Part shown: positions 55,532 through 63,615 of the stretch, piece after piece
Layout: each line of letters begins with the position of its first letter
How positions within the stretch are numbered: position 1 is the stretch's first letter
From: Dokdonia sinensis
Lineage (GTDB): Bacteria; Bacteroidota; Bacteroidia; Flavobacteriales; Flavobacteriaceae
Reading direction: 5' to 3'
NCBI RefSeq assembly: GCF_003688895.1
Contig: NZ_REFV01000003.1
Coordinates: 212,962 to 276,961, forward strand
Length of the DNA stretch: 64,000 nt
Made by a program: the position numbers and the translations under genes
Notes under the pieces: generated by a model
What the model was told of the DNA's origin: nothing
Seen by the model: only the letters and a program-made list of their open reading frames with translations
Databases searched by the model: none

Positions 55532-55728
55532 AATCTTACTAGAAAGACGTTATCTTTTTGTAAGATTTTTAGAAAATAGAAAAATACTGATTAACAGCTA
55601 TTTGTAAAAAATTATTATATTATTGTAAGGTAGAAATCACCGAAAAATATTTAAGACTGTTGTAATTGACTTTAAATAATCAATTATGATTTGGGGTGAA
55701 AGCCAAGCAACTTGCTTGGCTTTCTTTA
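55532..55728 (+). ncRNA. Candidate small RNA of about 200 nt
   Basis: It starts just after the -7 box at 55527 and ends with the hairpin GAAAGCCAAGC/GCTTGGCTTTC (55698-55724) followed by TTTATG. The interior is AT-rich, has no reading frame longer than about 20 codons and includes a possible TCTTAC/GTAAGA hairpin near its 5' end. The length is in the range of 6S RNA, but I cannot fold it reliably. It could instead be a long leader of a lost gene. Confidence 0.4.
55698..55724 (+). terminator. Perfect 11-bp stem hairpin
   Basis: GAAAGCCAAGC, loop AACTT, GCTTGGCTTTC, then TTTATG. The right arm is also the start of the 130-bp tandem repeat. Confidence 0.65.
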
Positions 55729-55978
55729 TGTCCGAAACTTAAAAACGCTTGGCTTGAACCATAAATCAGAAGGGGTCGCGAGTAGCCAGAACCACAAATA
55801 CAGCACTGACCGTGAACGAGCGGTTTTTCTTCTTTATCAACTTGCTTGGCTTTCTTTATGCCCGAAACTTAAAAACGCTTGGCTTGAACCACAAATCAGA
55901 AAGGGTTGCGAGTATCCTTAATGTTCAGTCAAGAACGAGTCTTAAACGAGTGATTTTACTTATACTCTCAACTTGCTT
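55708..55978. repeat. Imperfect tandem repeat, period about 130 bp, just over two copies
   Basis: The sequence beginning CAACTTGCTTGGCTTTCTTT occurs at 55708 and 55838; its first ten bases recur at 55969. The first 80 bases of the two copies are nearly identical, the rest is more diverged. No protein is evident. Confidence 0.85.
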
Positions 55979-56036
55979 ATTTTTTTTTATTTAAAAATTA
56001 AAAGTATCTACGTTTATACTCCTACAAGAGAAAAAA

Positions 56037-56055
56037 AAGCGAACCTAAGTTCGCT
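56037..56055 (-). terminator. Terminator of the M16 peptidase gene
   Basis: AGCGAAC and GTTCGCT pair around CTAA; on the minus strand TTTTTTTT follows. Confidence 0.8.
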
Positions 56056-56067
56056 TATGTAATACCA

Positions 56068-58929
56068 TTATTGCTTTACATTTTCCTCTTTCTCCTCGAG
56101 CAAAATAGGTGTCCCGTAGCCCAATTGCTCCAGTTTAATCATTTGTGTTTTCTTATCCCCTACGACGAGATAAATCATCTTGTCAGGATTGAGATACTCG
56201 CCAGCGAGTTTCTTTACATCTTCAACGGTCATTTTCGCAACGGTTGCTTGTCGCTGTTTTGCATAATCTACGGGCATTCCTAGATTAGAGATGTTATCTA
56301 GCATGTTGAGTTTTGCCCCTATAGTTTCAAAGGCTCTCGCTTGGCTTTTAGTCATAAAACTTTTAGTAACGTCAAGATCTTCTTGTGTAAAGTCTTTTCC
56401 GTAGTTCTGAACAATTTCTTTTACCAGAGCACTAGACTCATACGTAACATTAGAACGTACACCGCTAGAAATAGAAAATGGCCCAGGAATGGTAGTCCCG
56501 CTAAAACGCGAACCTATTCCATATGTATACCCTTTCCCCTCACGCAATTCCTGCGTAAGCTCTGAGGCAAAGCCTCCGCCACCAAGTCTATAATTCATCA
56601 CCTGAGCAGGGTAGTAATCCTCATCTGTAGCTGACAGCGCAGGATAGCCAAAACGAAGTACAGACTGCTTTGCATCTGGCACATCATAAAAGTAAACGTT
56701 AGACTGCTCTGGAGCTTCAGGAACCACAGGTTTTGGGATGATTACTTCTTTTACTTCCCATTGCTCATTGATACCATTGAGAGAAGCTGTCGCTTGCCCC
56801 TTTCCTATAGCACCTACGATCTGCATTTTAGCAACCGAAGGTGATATGTAATTGGAATAATAACTCTTAAGGTCTGCAAGCGTTATTGCCTGTACAGACT
56901 TAGGTGTTCCTAGATTATTCTTCCCGAGAATACTGTCTTCCCCATAAATAAGCATATCAAAATAATTAGAAGCAATCGCATTAGGGTTAGCCTTTTGTTG
57001 TTCTAGATTACTTAAAGTGCTTTGCTTTATCAAGTCAAATTCCTTCTCGTCCCAGCGAGGTTGTAAGAGAATTTCCTCGACGAGCGCCATTGTCTTATCG
57101 TAATTTTTTGCCAGGGTGTTTCCTCCTATATAAACATTCTCTTTGTCTGAATAGGCGTAAATATTGGCTCCCAGTTTTTCAATAGCCTCTTCAAGTTGCG
57201 CTGTAGTTTTTGTGGCTGTTCCTTTAGTCATTAACTGCGCGAGCAGATTAGAAACACCTACTTTGTCCTTGTTTTCTAATAACAGTCCGCCTCTTATATT
57301 CATCTGAAACTGCACGAGCGGTACTTCGTCATTTTCTATTCCATAAACTTCTATACCAGAAGAGAGCGTCTCATTCCAAACTTCTGGGATGTTTAATTCT
57401 GGGCTTTCTCCATACGGTGGCTCTACAGAACGGTCAAAAGAAGAAGGCGTCTTTTCATAGTCAGCAACGATAGAGGCGTCAAATGTTTCCTCGGCACCTT
57501 CTACTATTTCTTCCTCTACCACTTCGGCGAGCTTTGAGTCTTCTAGAGCCAAGTCTTTTTGACCGATGGGCACAAAACTCGTGGACACATAATTTTCACC
57601 TTTAATGTATTTCTCATAAACGCGCATCACGTCTTCCTTAGTTACGGCAAGTATCTTATCTACATCTTTATTAATATATCCCGCATCTCCAGCAAAAATC
57701 TCATACTGAGCCAGTTGAAATCCTTTGCCCAGCACACTAGAAAGGCCATTGTAAAACTGTGTCTCTTGACCGGCTTTGATACGCTCAAGGTCATTTTCTG
57801 AAATTCCCTGTAATTCAAATTTTGTAAAGGCTTCGCTCACGGCTTTTGCAACTTCATCTAAATCCTTTCCCGCATAGGCATTAATAGAAAGTCCAAATTC
57901 CCCAGCAAGCTCCGACCCAAAATTGAACATACTCACACGGTTTGTAAGCTTTTTTTCATCAATCAATAACTGATTAAAAGGCGCTTTTTTTCCGTCAGAA
58001 AGGTAGGTAGCAAGAACATCTAGCGCATAAGAATCTTCCTCATAATTAGGCACCGTAGGCCACGTCATTGTGAGTTGTGGAAGGCGTGCAAAATTATCTT
58101 CATAGTACATTTTTTTTGTCTCCTCAAGTTGCACAGGCTGTTTTTCCAGAGGAGCAACTTCTTCCCCACGGGGAATCTCGCCAAAATATTTTTCCACCCA
58201 CTCCTTAGTTTGCGCTACGTCAAAATCTCCGGCAATCGTAAGCACCGTATTATTTGGTGTGTACCAGCGATTGTAAAAATCCTTTACATCTTGCAAAGTT
58301 GCATTCTGTAAATCCTCCAGCGATCCTATCACTTGCCAGTTGTACGGATGATCCTTTGGGTACATATTTTTTCCGATTACATAGCGCGAGTGACCATAAG
58401 GACGGTTATCTACGCTCTGACGTTTTTCGTTTTTTACGACCTGTTTTTCTTTGGCGAGCACTGGGTCTGTCACCGTGTTTATAAAATACCCTAACTTATC
58501 TGCCTCTGCCCAAATCATTTTTTCCAGCGCATCTTTCGGCACCGTTTGGAAGTAGTTGGTACGGTCGCGACTGGTGGATCCATTTGCTCCCGAGCCACCT
58601 ATGCGGGCGCTCATTGCGTCCAGTCCGCCTTTTCCCAGGTTTTCAGATTCTAAAAATAATAGGTGCTCAAACAAATGTGCAAATCCTGTTCTTCCCTCAA
58701 TTTCACGAGCAGATCCTACGTGCGTGGTCAGCGCGACTGCGACTACTGGGTCAGATTTGTCCTCGTGCAAGATGACGGTAAGACCATTGTCCAGCGTAAA
58801 CTTTTCAAAATTTACGTTAAATGTCGGGGTTTCCGCTTTCGCGAAAGCGGTATCCTCCCCACCCTCCTGCTTACAAGAAATGGTAGTGACTACAAGAAAT
58901 GCAAGTACTAAATATTGAGTAAACTTCAT
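56068..58929 (-). CDS. M16 family zinc peptidase lipoprotein, two-domain
   Basis: A 953-residue lipoprotein (lipobox TTISC, Cys19) with two M16 halves. The first holds the inverted zinc motif HLFEH (residues 85-89) and the downstream Glu region; the second half (about 520-930) lacks HxxEH and is structural, carrying the substrate-binding REGKGYTYGIGSRF region. Such clam-shell proteases degrade peptides in the periplasm. A palindromic element is read TAFAKAET (residues 28-32) in the linker behind the lipid anchor. The gene is alone between two terminated units. Confidence 0.93.
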   Translation of the reverse strand: MKFTQYLVLAFLVVTTISCKQEGGEDTAFAKAETPTFNVNFEKFTLDNGLTVILHEDKSDPVVAVALTTHVGSAREIEGRTGFAHLFEHLLFLESENLGKGGLDAMSARIGGSGANGSTSRDRTNYFQTVPKDALEKMIWAEADKLGYFINTVTDPVLAKEKQVVKNEKRQSVDNRPYGHSRYVIGKNMYPKDHPYNWQVIGSLEDLQNATLQDVKDFYNRWYTPNNTVLTIAGDFDVAQTKEWVEKYFGEIPRGEEVAPLEKQPVQLEETKKMYYEDNFARLPQLTMTWPTVPNYEEDSYALDVLATYLSDGKKAPFNQLLIDEKKLTNRVSMFNFGSELAGEFGLSINAYAGKDLDEVAKAVSEAFTKFELQGISENDLERIKAGQETQFYNGLSSVLGKGFQLAQYEIFAGDAGYINKDVDKILAVTKEDVMRVYEKYIKGENYVSTSFVPIGQKDLALEDSKLAEVVEEEIVEGAEETFDASIVADYEKTPSSFDRSVEPPYGESPELNIPEVWNETLSSGIEVYGIENDEVPLVQFQMNIRGGLLLENKDKVGVSNLLAQLMTKGTATKTTAQLEEAIEKLGANIYAYSDKENVYIGGNTLAKNYDKTMALVEEILLQPRWDEKEFDLIKQSTLSNLEQQKANPNAIASNYFDMLIYGEDSILGKNNLGTPKSVQAITLADLKSYYSNYISPSVAKMQIVGAIGKGQATASLNGINEQWEVKEVIIPKPVVPEAPEQSNVYFYDVPDAKQSVLRFGYPALSATDEDYYPAQVMNYRLGGGGFASELTQELREGKGYTYGIGSRFSGTTIPGPFSISSGVRSNVTYESSALVKEIVQNYGKDFTQEDLDVTKSFMTKSQARAFETIGAKLNMLDNISNLGMPVDYAKQRQATVAKMTVEDVKKLAGEYLNPDKMIYLVVGDKKTQMIKLEQLGYGTPILLEEKEENVKQ
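58834..58849. repeat. 16-bp palindromic element, perfect copy inside the M16 gene (AFAKA)
   Basis: Exact copy, residues 28-32, in the lipoprotein linker. Confidence 0.95.
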
Positions 58930-59081
58930 CCAAAAATAGTGTTACGATTTGAAAAGTGAAGATAATACTGGTGTTTGTTAATTTGTGTTAAGAAAAGTCA
59001 ATAGCTATACGTAAGAAGCCTGATTTATTAGCAGTTCCAATGTGTTGATAACTTAGTTGACTGACGTTAACATTAAATATA

Positions 59082-59101
59082 GGAATTATTCCATAATTTT
59101 G
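59082..59101 (+). promoter_or_regulatory. dinB promoter with a possible operator
   Basis: TAATTTTG at 59094-59101 matches the -7 consensus. The 11-base palindrome GGAATTATTCC (59082-59092) lies directly upstream and could be a repressor site for damage-inducible control. Confidence 0.4.
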
Positions 59102-59116
59102 GATAATATCTTAACT

Positions 59117-60337
59117 ATGCAACGCACGATAATACATTTTGATCTAGACACTTTCTTCGTTTCTTGTGAGAGGAGATTGGACAGTCGCCTTATAGGAAAG
59201 CCCGTTATCGTAGGTGGGACAGGTGACCGTGGCGTTGTGAGCGCTTCCAGTTATGAGGCGCGTACCTTTGGGGTACATAGCGCAATGCCTATGAAAATGG
59301 CACGCCAGTTATGTCCCGACGCCGTTTACATAAGAGGAAACGCAGGCACATATTCTAAAATGTCGCGCGAGGTCACAGAGATACTGCAAGAGTCACTTCC
59401 TGTGGTAGAAAAAGCGAGTGTAGATGAGTTTTACGGAGACCTTACGGGGATGGATAAATTTTTTGGGTGTTACCGTTTTTCTAAGGAATTGCGTCAGCGC
59501 ATTATGAACGAGACTGGACTGCCTATTTCCTTTGGAATGTCTCCTAATAAAACGGTTTCTAAAGTCGCAACTGGAGAAGCAAAACCTAACAACGAAATCA
59601 AGGTAGATGCAGGGTATGAAAAGATATTTCTCGCACCACTATCTATAAAAAAGATTCCCTCTGTAGGTCAGAAAACGTTTGTACAGTTCTGCAACTTAGG
59701 TGTGCGCACCGTTGACCTTGTACAGCAAATGCCACTAGAAATGATGGAAGCGGTTTTTGGCAAAAGTGGGCGCATCATCTGGGAGCGATGTAACGGAATA
59801 GATAACAGCCCCATTGTGCCGTATCACGAGCGCAAGTCCATCTCCAGCGAGCGTACCTACGGCCAGGACACGACAGACATCACAAAACTGCGCACCACCA
59901 TAAGCGCAATGGCCGAAAATCTTGCATTTCAATTGCGTCGTGGTAATAAGCTTACCTCTATAGTAACTGTAAAAGTACGCTACTCAGACTTCCAGACCTA
60001 TTCTAAACAGATGCGTGTTCCTTACACTTCGGCAGATCATACACTTATCCCAAAAGTAATGGAACTCTTCCATAAACTCCATAACCGCAGGATGCTCATC
60101 AGGCTCGTGGGTGTACGCTACAGCGGTCTTACTGAAGGTCATTACCAGATAGACCTTTTTGAAAACACGAATAAAACCGTAAACCTATATAAAGCAATGG
60201 ACATCATAAGAGATCGCTACGGCGACCACAGCATACGCCGGGCAAATACCATAGGAGAAGGCTCAAGAACTATCGGGAACCAGGGGAATCCCTTTAATGG
60301 AGAACCGCCTATTTTATTAGCACACAGACATCAGTAA
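59117..60337 (+). CDS. dinB: Y-family DNA polymerase IV
   Basis: A 406-residue translesion polymerase. Catalytic residues: Asp9 in HFDLDTFFVS, and Asp103 and Glu104 in ASVDEFYGDL; SSYEARTFGVHSAMP is the palm/finger block; IPSVGQKTFVQFCNLGVRT is the helix-hairpin-helix thumb; the little-finger domain follows from about 235. It copies damaged templates at low fidelity. The start at 59117 (MQRTIIHFD) fits the family and a -7 box at 59094. A second error-prone polymerase, dnaE2-like, follows in the same direction. Confidence 0.95.
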   Translation: MQRTIIHFDLDTFFVSCERRLDSRLIGKPVIVGGTGDRGVVSASSYEARTFGVHSAMPMKMARQLCPDAVYIRGNAGTYSKMSREVTEILQESLPVVEKASVDEFYGDLTGMDKFFGCYRFSKELRQRIMNETGLPISFGMSPNKTVSKVATGEAKPNNEIKVDAGYEKIFLAPLSIKKIPSVGQKTFVQFCNLGVRTVDLVQQMPLEMMEAVFGKSGRIIWERCNGIDNSPIVPYHERKSISSERTYGQDTTDITKLRTTISAMAENLAFQLRRGNKLTSIVTVKVRYSDFQTYSKQMRVPYTSADHTLIPKVMELFHKLHNRRMLIRLVGVRYSGLTEGHYQIDLFENTNKTVNLYKAMDIIRDRYGDHSIRRANTIGEGSRTIGNQGNPFNGEPPILLAHRHQ

Positions 60338-60427
60338 ATAAAGTAGAAAGTAGAAAAACGAGATTGCGAGATGACTTAGGATGGGGTCGCTTTGCACCCT
60401 GAGGTAGGACTTAGGACAAAATGATTC

Positions 60428-60463
60428 CGCTTTCGCGCCTGCCTGCCGGCAGGCAGGAAAGCA
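60428..60463. repeat. Palindromic element split by a second palindrome
   Basis: CGCTTTCGCG (60428-60437), then CCTGCCTGCCGGCAGGCAGG (60438-60457), then AAAGCA (60458-60463). Removing the insert restores the 16-mer except for the last base. Confidence 0.85.
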
Positions 60464-60534
60464 AAACTGTTACGCAACACTTTTAGTCTTATGTACTAAG
60501 TCAGCAAGCCGTAGGAGTGCAAGTCCTATGTCTT

Positions 60535-60582
60535 TTCAGATTCAGATTCAAATTCAAATTCAAATTCAAGTTCAAGTTCAAA
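60535..60582 (+). repeat. Eight tandem hexanucleotides abutting a start codon
   Basis: The units are TTCAGA x2, TTCAAA x3, TTCAAG x2 and TTCAAA, ending exactly before the ATG at 60583. Confidence 0.95.
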
Positions 60583-63500
60583 ATGTACCTAAACAATCAC
60601 TCCTATTTCAGCCTACGCTACGGAACCATTTCCGAAGAAGAACTGCTTGCAATGGCAATAGCCGAAGGATGTAAGGAATTTGTGCTTACGGATATAAACA
60701 ACACCTCTGCCTGCCTGAACTTTGTACGAAGAGCACAGGAAAACAACATAAAACCCATCATAGGCGTCGATTTCAGAAACGGGATTTATCAATGCTATAT
60801 CACGCTTGCACAAAATAACGAGGGCTTTCTAGAAATCAACACCTTTCTTTCTAGACATCTGCATGACAAAACCTCCTTTCCTGAACTTGCTCCTGCATTT
60901 AAGAATGTTTCTGTTATCTATCCTTTTGAAAATGTACTGAAGTTGGAAAAAACTTCATTTTCGGCCAATGAATATATTGGGATTAGAATAAAAGATTTGA
61001 ATAAGTTTCGGTTTTCCCCATTGCAGAAATTCAAAGACCGATTAGTGGTTTTGCACACGGTGAGCTTTCGCGATAAGCGGGATTATAACACACACCGCTT
61101 ACTCAGGGCTATAGATAATTATGCATTACTAAGTATGCTCCCAGAATCTGAACAGGGAAGCCCAGATGACAAAATGCTTTCGAAAGAAACACTCAAAGCA
61201 TATTTTAAAGAGTACTCGCACATCATTGAGAACACAAAACGCCTTTTAAGTGAATGTAAAATCCATTTCAATTTTGAAAAAATAAAACCCTCTCAAAATC
61301 TCTCTATTTTTTTGGATTCTCCAGAAGCAGATTATGAGATGCTTGTTGACCTCTGCCACAAAGGACTTCCAGAGCGATATGAAATTGTAGATGACACCAT
61401 ACGCCAACGCTTAAAAAAGGAGCTTGGCGTCATAAAAGAGCAGAGCTATGTGGCGTTTTTCCTCATAAACTGGCGCATTATTGAGTATGCCCGTAGCAAA
61501 GGCTATTTTTATGTAGGTCGCGGAAGTGGTGCAAACAGTATAGTGGCCTACCTACTTCGCATTACAAATGTAGATCCTATTGAGCTCGACCTTTATTTTG
61601 AGCGCTTTATGAACATTTACCGCGCGACTCCGCCAGATTTTGATATAGATTTTTCTACTTGGGATCGCGAGGATGTTACTGATTTTATATTCAAGGAATT
61701 TGGGGAAGATAATCGCGTCGCTTTGCTAGGCGCTTATGTATCTTTTAAACGTAGTGGCGCTGTGCGAGAACTGGGTAAGGTATTTGGCTTGCCTAAACAC
61801 GAGATTGATAAGTTGAGTGATGGTAGATATAACATCGACAACTTAGATAATATAAAGACCTTAGTGCTCAAATATGCCTCAATACTTAACGGAAGGCCTA
61901 ATTATATAAGTATACACGCTGCGGGAATTCTCATTTCAGAAAAATCCATTCATCACTTTTCGGCGACTAATATGCCACCTAAGGGTTTTGCCACCGTGCA
62001 GTTTGATATGCACATTGCTGAAGATGTAGGGCTGTATAAATTTGACATTTTGGGACAGAGAGGTTTAGGTAAAATAAAGGATGCGATAGCTATTATAAAG
62101 CAAAATCACCCTGAAATTAAGCTTCCTGACATTCACGATGCAAAACCATTTTTTAAGGATAAGAACATCAACGCGATGATTTCCCGCGCCGAGTGTATAG
62201 GTTGTTTTTACGTAGAATCTCCGGCGATGCGTATGTTACTACGGAAATTATCAGTAAATAATTATCCACTATTAGTTGCTGCAAGCTCCATAATACGCCC
62301 AGGAGTTGCAAAAAGCGGGATGATGCGCGAGTACATCTTGCGACATAAGGATCCCAGTCGGGCAAAGCGAGAAAGCCACCCGGTCCTACTAGATATTATG
62401 CCAGATACCTATGGTGTAATGGTGTATCAAGAAGATGTTATTAAAGTGGCACATTATTATGCAGACTTAAATTTAGGCGAGGCAGACGTACTACGTCGTG
62501 GGATGAGCGGCAAGTATCGTTCTAGAGAAGAATTTTTTAAAGTAAAAGAAAAGTTTAAGTCAAACTGTTTAGCCAAAGGAGAAGATGAGAAAAAGATAGA
62601 TGAGGTATGGAGACAGGTGGAGAGCTTTGCGGGTTACGCTTTCGCAAAAGGGCACTCTGCGTCATATGCCGTTGAATCCTATCAAAGTCTTTATTTAAAA
62701 TGCTACTACCCACTTGAGTATATGGTAGCCACCATAAATAACGGTGGCGGCTTCTACCGAACAGAAACCTATATACATGAAGCAAAAATGCACGGTGGCA
62801 CTATACATCCTCCTTGTATCAACACGAGCGATATTCAAACAGTCATTAAAGGAAAAGAAATCTATCTAGGCTTCCAGCATATTCAAGGACTGGAAAAACA
62901 AATTATGATAGATATAATGAACGATAGGCACATTAACACATTTACCTCTCTAGACAATTTTAAAGAGCGTATTGAAATAAGCCTAGAACAGCTAGATCTC
63001 TTAGTACGAATAAACGCGTTTAGAACAATAAACAAAGACAAGCGCGCTTTGTTGTGGGAAGTATATTTCAAAGAGAGCAACGCTCCAAAAGACATAAACC
63101 AGCAAAAACTTTTTAAAACTTCAATTAAAGATTTCATACTTCCAAAATTTCCAATTACAGATCTTGAAAAAGCCTTTGACCAATTAGAATTGCTGGGTTT
63201 CCCATTATTTGATCCTTTCCTAATTCTTCAAGAAGAACCTTCACATCATCTCATTGCCTCTGAGCTATCAGGATACTTAAACAAACAAATTACTATCTAT
63301 GGTTATCTCGTCACCGCAAAAAAAACGAGTACCTCCCGTGGAGACAGGATGTGCTTTGGCACATTTTTAGACCTTACTGGAAAGTGGTTAGATACGGTAC
63401 ACTTCCCTCCTTCACTCAAGAAATGGCCTTTTCAGGGTAAGGGTGTTTATCGAATTTCGGGCAAGGTGGTAACAGAGTTTGGGTTTCTTACCCTAGAGGT

Positions 63501-63615
63501 TCAGCGTTTAGAACGTATGCCTTATGTTCTAGATGCCCGATTTGCTGGAGACCAGAGGAAAACTAAGGAAGTAACACTTCAAGGAGAAGTACCACCATTC
63601 AAACTATTACGATAA
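60583..63615 (+). CDS. dnaE2: DNA polymerase III alpha subunit, DnaE2/ImuC-like
   Basis: A 1010-residue C-family polymerase, shorter than replicative DnaE. PHP domain at 1-200 (YLNNHSYFSLRYGT; the usual second His of HxH is replaced, so proofreading is unlikely). Palm catalytic residues: Asp352, Asp354 and Asp356 in PDFDIDF and Asp488 in KFDILG. FAGYAFAKGHSASYAVESYQ is the conserved finger block, and an OB-fold ends the protein. DnaE2/ImuC works with a Y-family polymerase in induced mutagenesis; here dinB is immediately upstream. The ATG at 60583 is preferred; an in-frame ATG at 60517 would prepend a Phe-Lys repeat encoded by the hexanucleotides. Confidence 0.92.
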   Translation: MYLNNHSYFSLRYGTISEEELLAMAIAEGCKEFVLTDINNTSACLNFVRRAQENNIKPIIGVDFRNGIYQCYITLAQNNEGFLEINTFLSRHLHDKTSFPELAPAFKNVSVIYPFENVLKLEKTSFSANEYIGIRIKDLNKFRFSPLQKFKDRLVVLHTVSFRDKRDYNTHRLLRAIDNYALLSMLPESEQGSPDDKMLSKETLKAYFKEYSHIIENTKRLLSECKIHFNFEKIKPSQNLSIFLDSPEADYEMLVDLCHKGLPERYEIVDDTIRQRLKKELGVIKEQSYVAFFLINWRIIEYARSKGYFYVGRGSGANSIVAYLLRITNVDPIELDLYFERFMNIYRATPPDFDIDFSTWDREDVTDFIFKEFGEDNRVALLGAYVSFKRSGAVRELGKVFGLPKHEIDKLSDGRYNIDNLDNIKTLVLKYASILNGRPNYISIHAAGILISEKSIHHFSATNMPPKGFATVQFDMHIAEDVGLYKFDILGQRGLGKIKDAIAIIKQNHPEIKLPDIHDAKPFFKDKNINAMISRAECIGCFYVESPAMRMLLRKLSVNNYPLLVAASSIIRPGVAKSGMMREYILRHKDPSRAKRESHPVLLDIMPDTYGVMVYQEDVIKVAHYYADLNLGEADVLRRGMSGKYRSREEFFKVKEKFKSNCLAKGEDEKKIDEVWRQVESFAGYAFAKGHSASYAVESYQSLYLKCYYPLEYMVATINNGGGFYRTETYIHEAKMHGGTIHPPCINTSDIQTVIKGKEIYLGFQHIQGLEKQIMIDIMNDRHINTFTSLDNFKERIEISLEQLDLLVRINAFRTINKDKRALLWEVYFKESNAPKDINQQKLFKTSIKDFILPKFPITDLEKAFDQLELLGFPLFDPFLILQEEPSHHLIASELSGYLNKQITIYGYLVTAKKTSTSRGDRMCFGTFLDLTGKWLDTVHFPPSLKKWPFQGKGVYRISGKVVTEFGFLTLEVQRLERMPYVLDARFAGDQRKTKEVTLQGEVPPFKLLR

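Larger units (their letters stand above)
55393..56067. other. 675-base gene-free region
   Basis: It holds the orphan promoter, the candidate small RNA, the tandem repeat and the terminator of the M16 gene. Short frames across the repeat are not convincing as genes. Confidence 0.7.
60338..60582. other. Repeat-rich gap between dinB and dnaE2
   Basis: It holds an interrupted palindromic element (60428-60463) and a hexanucleotide tract (60535-60582) ending at the dnaE2 start; no gene. Confidence 0.75.

Noticed and set aside
55712..55994. Overlapping 60-70 codon frames across the tandem repeat
   Set aside because: The frames shift between copies, lack start context and resemble no protein.
62636..62652. 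ACGCTTTCGCAAAAG in dnaE2, read AFAKG
   Set aside because: FAGYAFAKGHSASYA is the conserved polymerase finger motif, not an inserted element.
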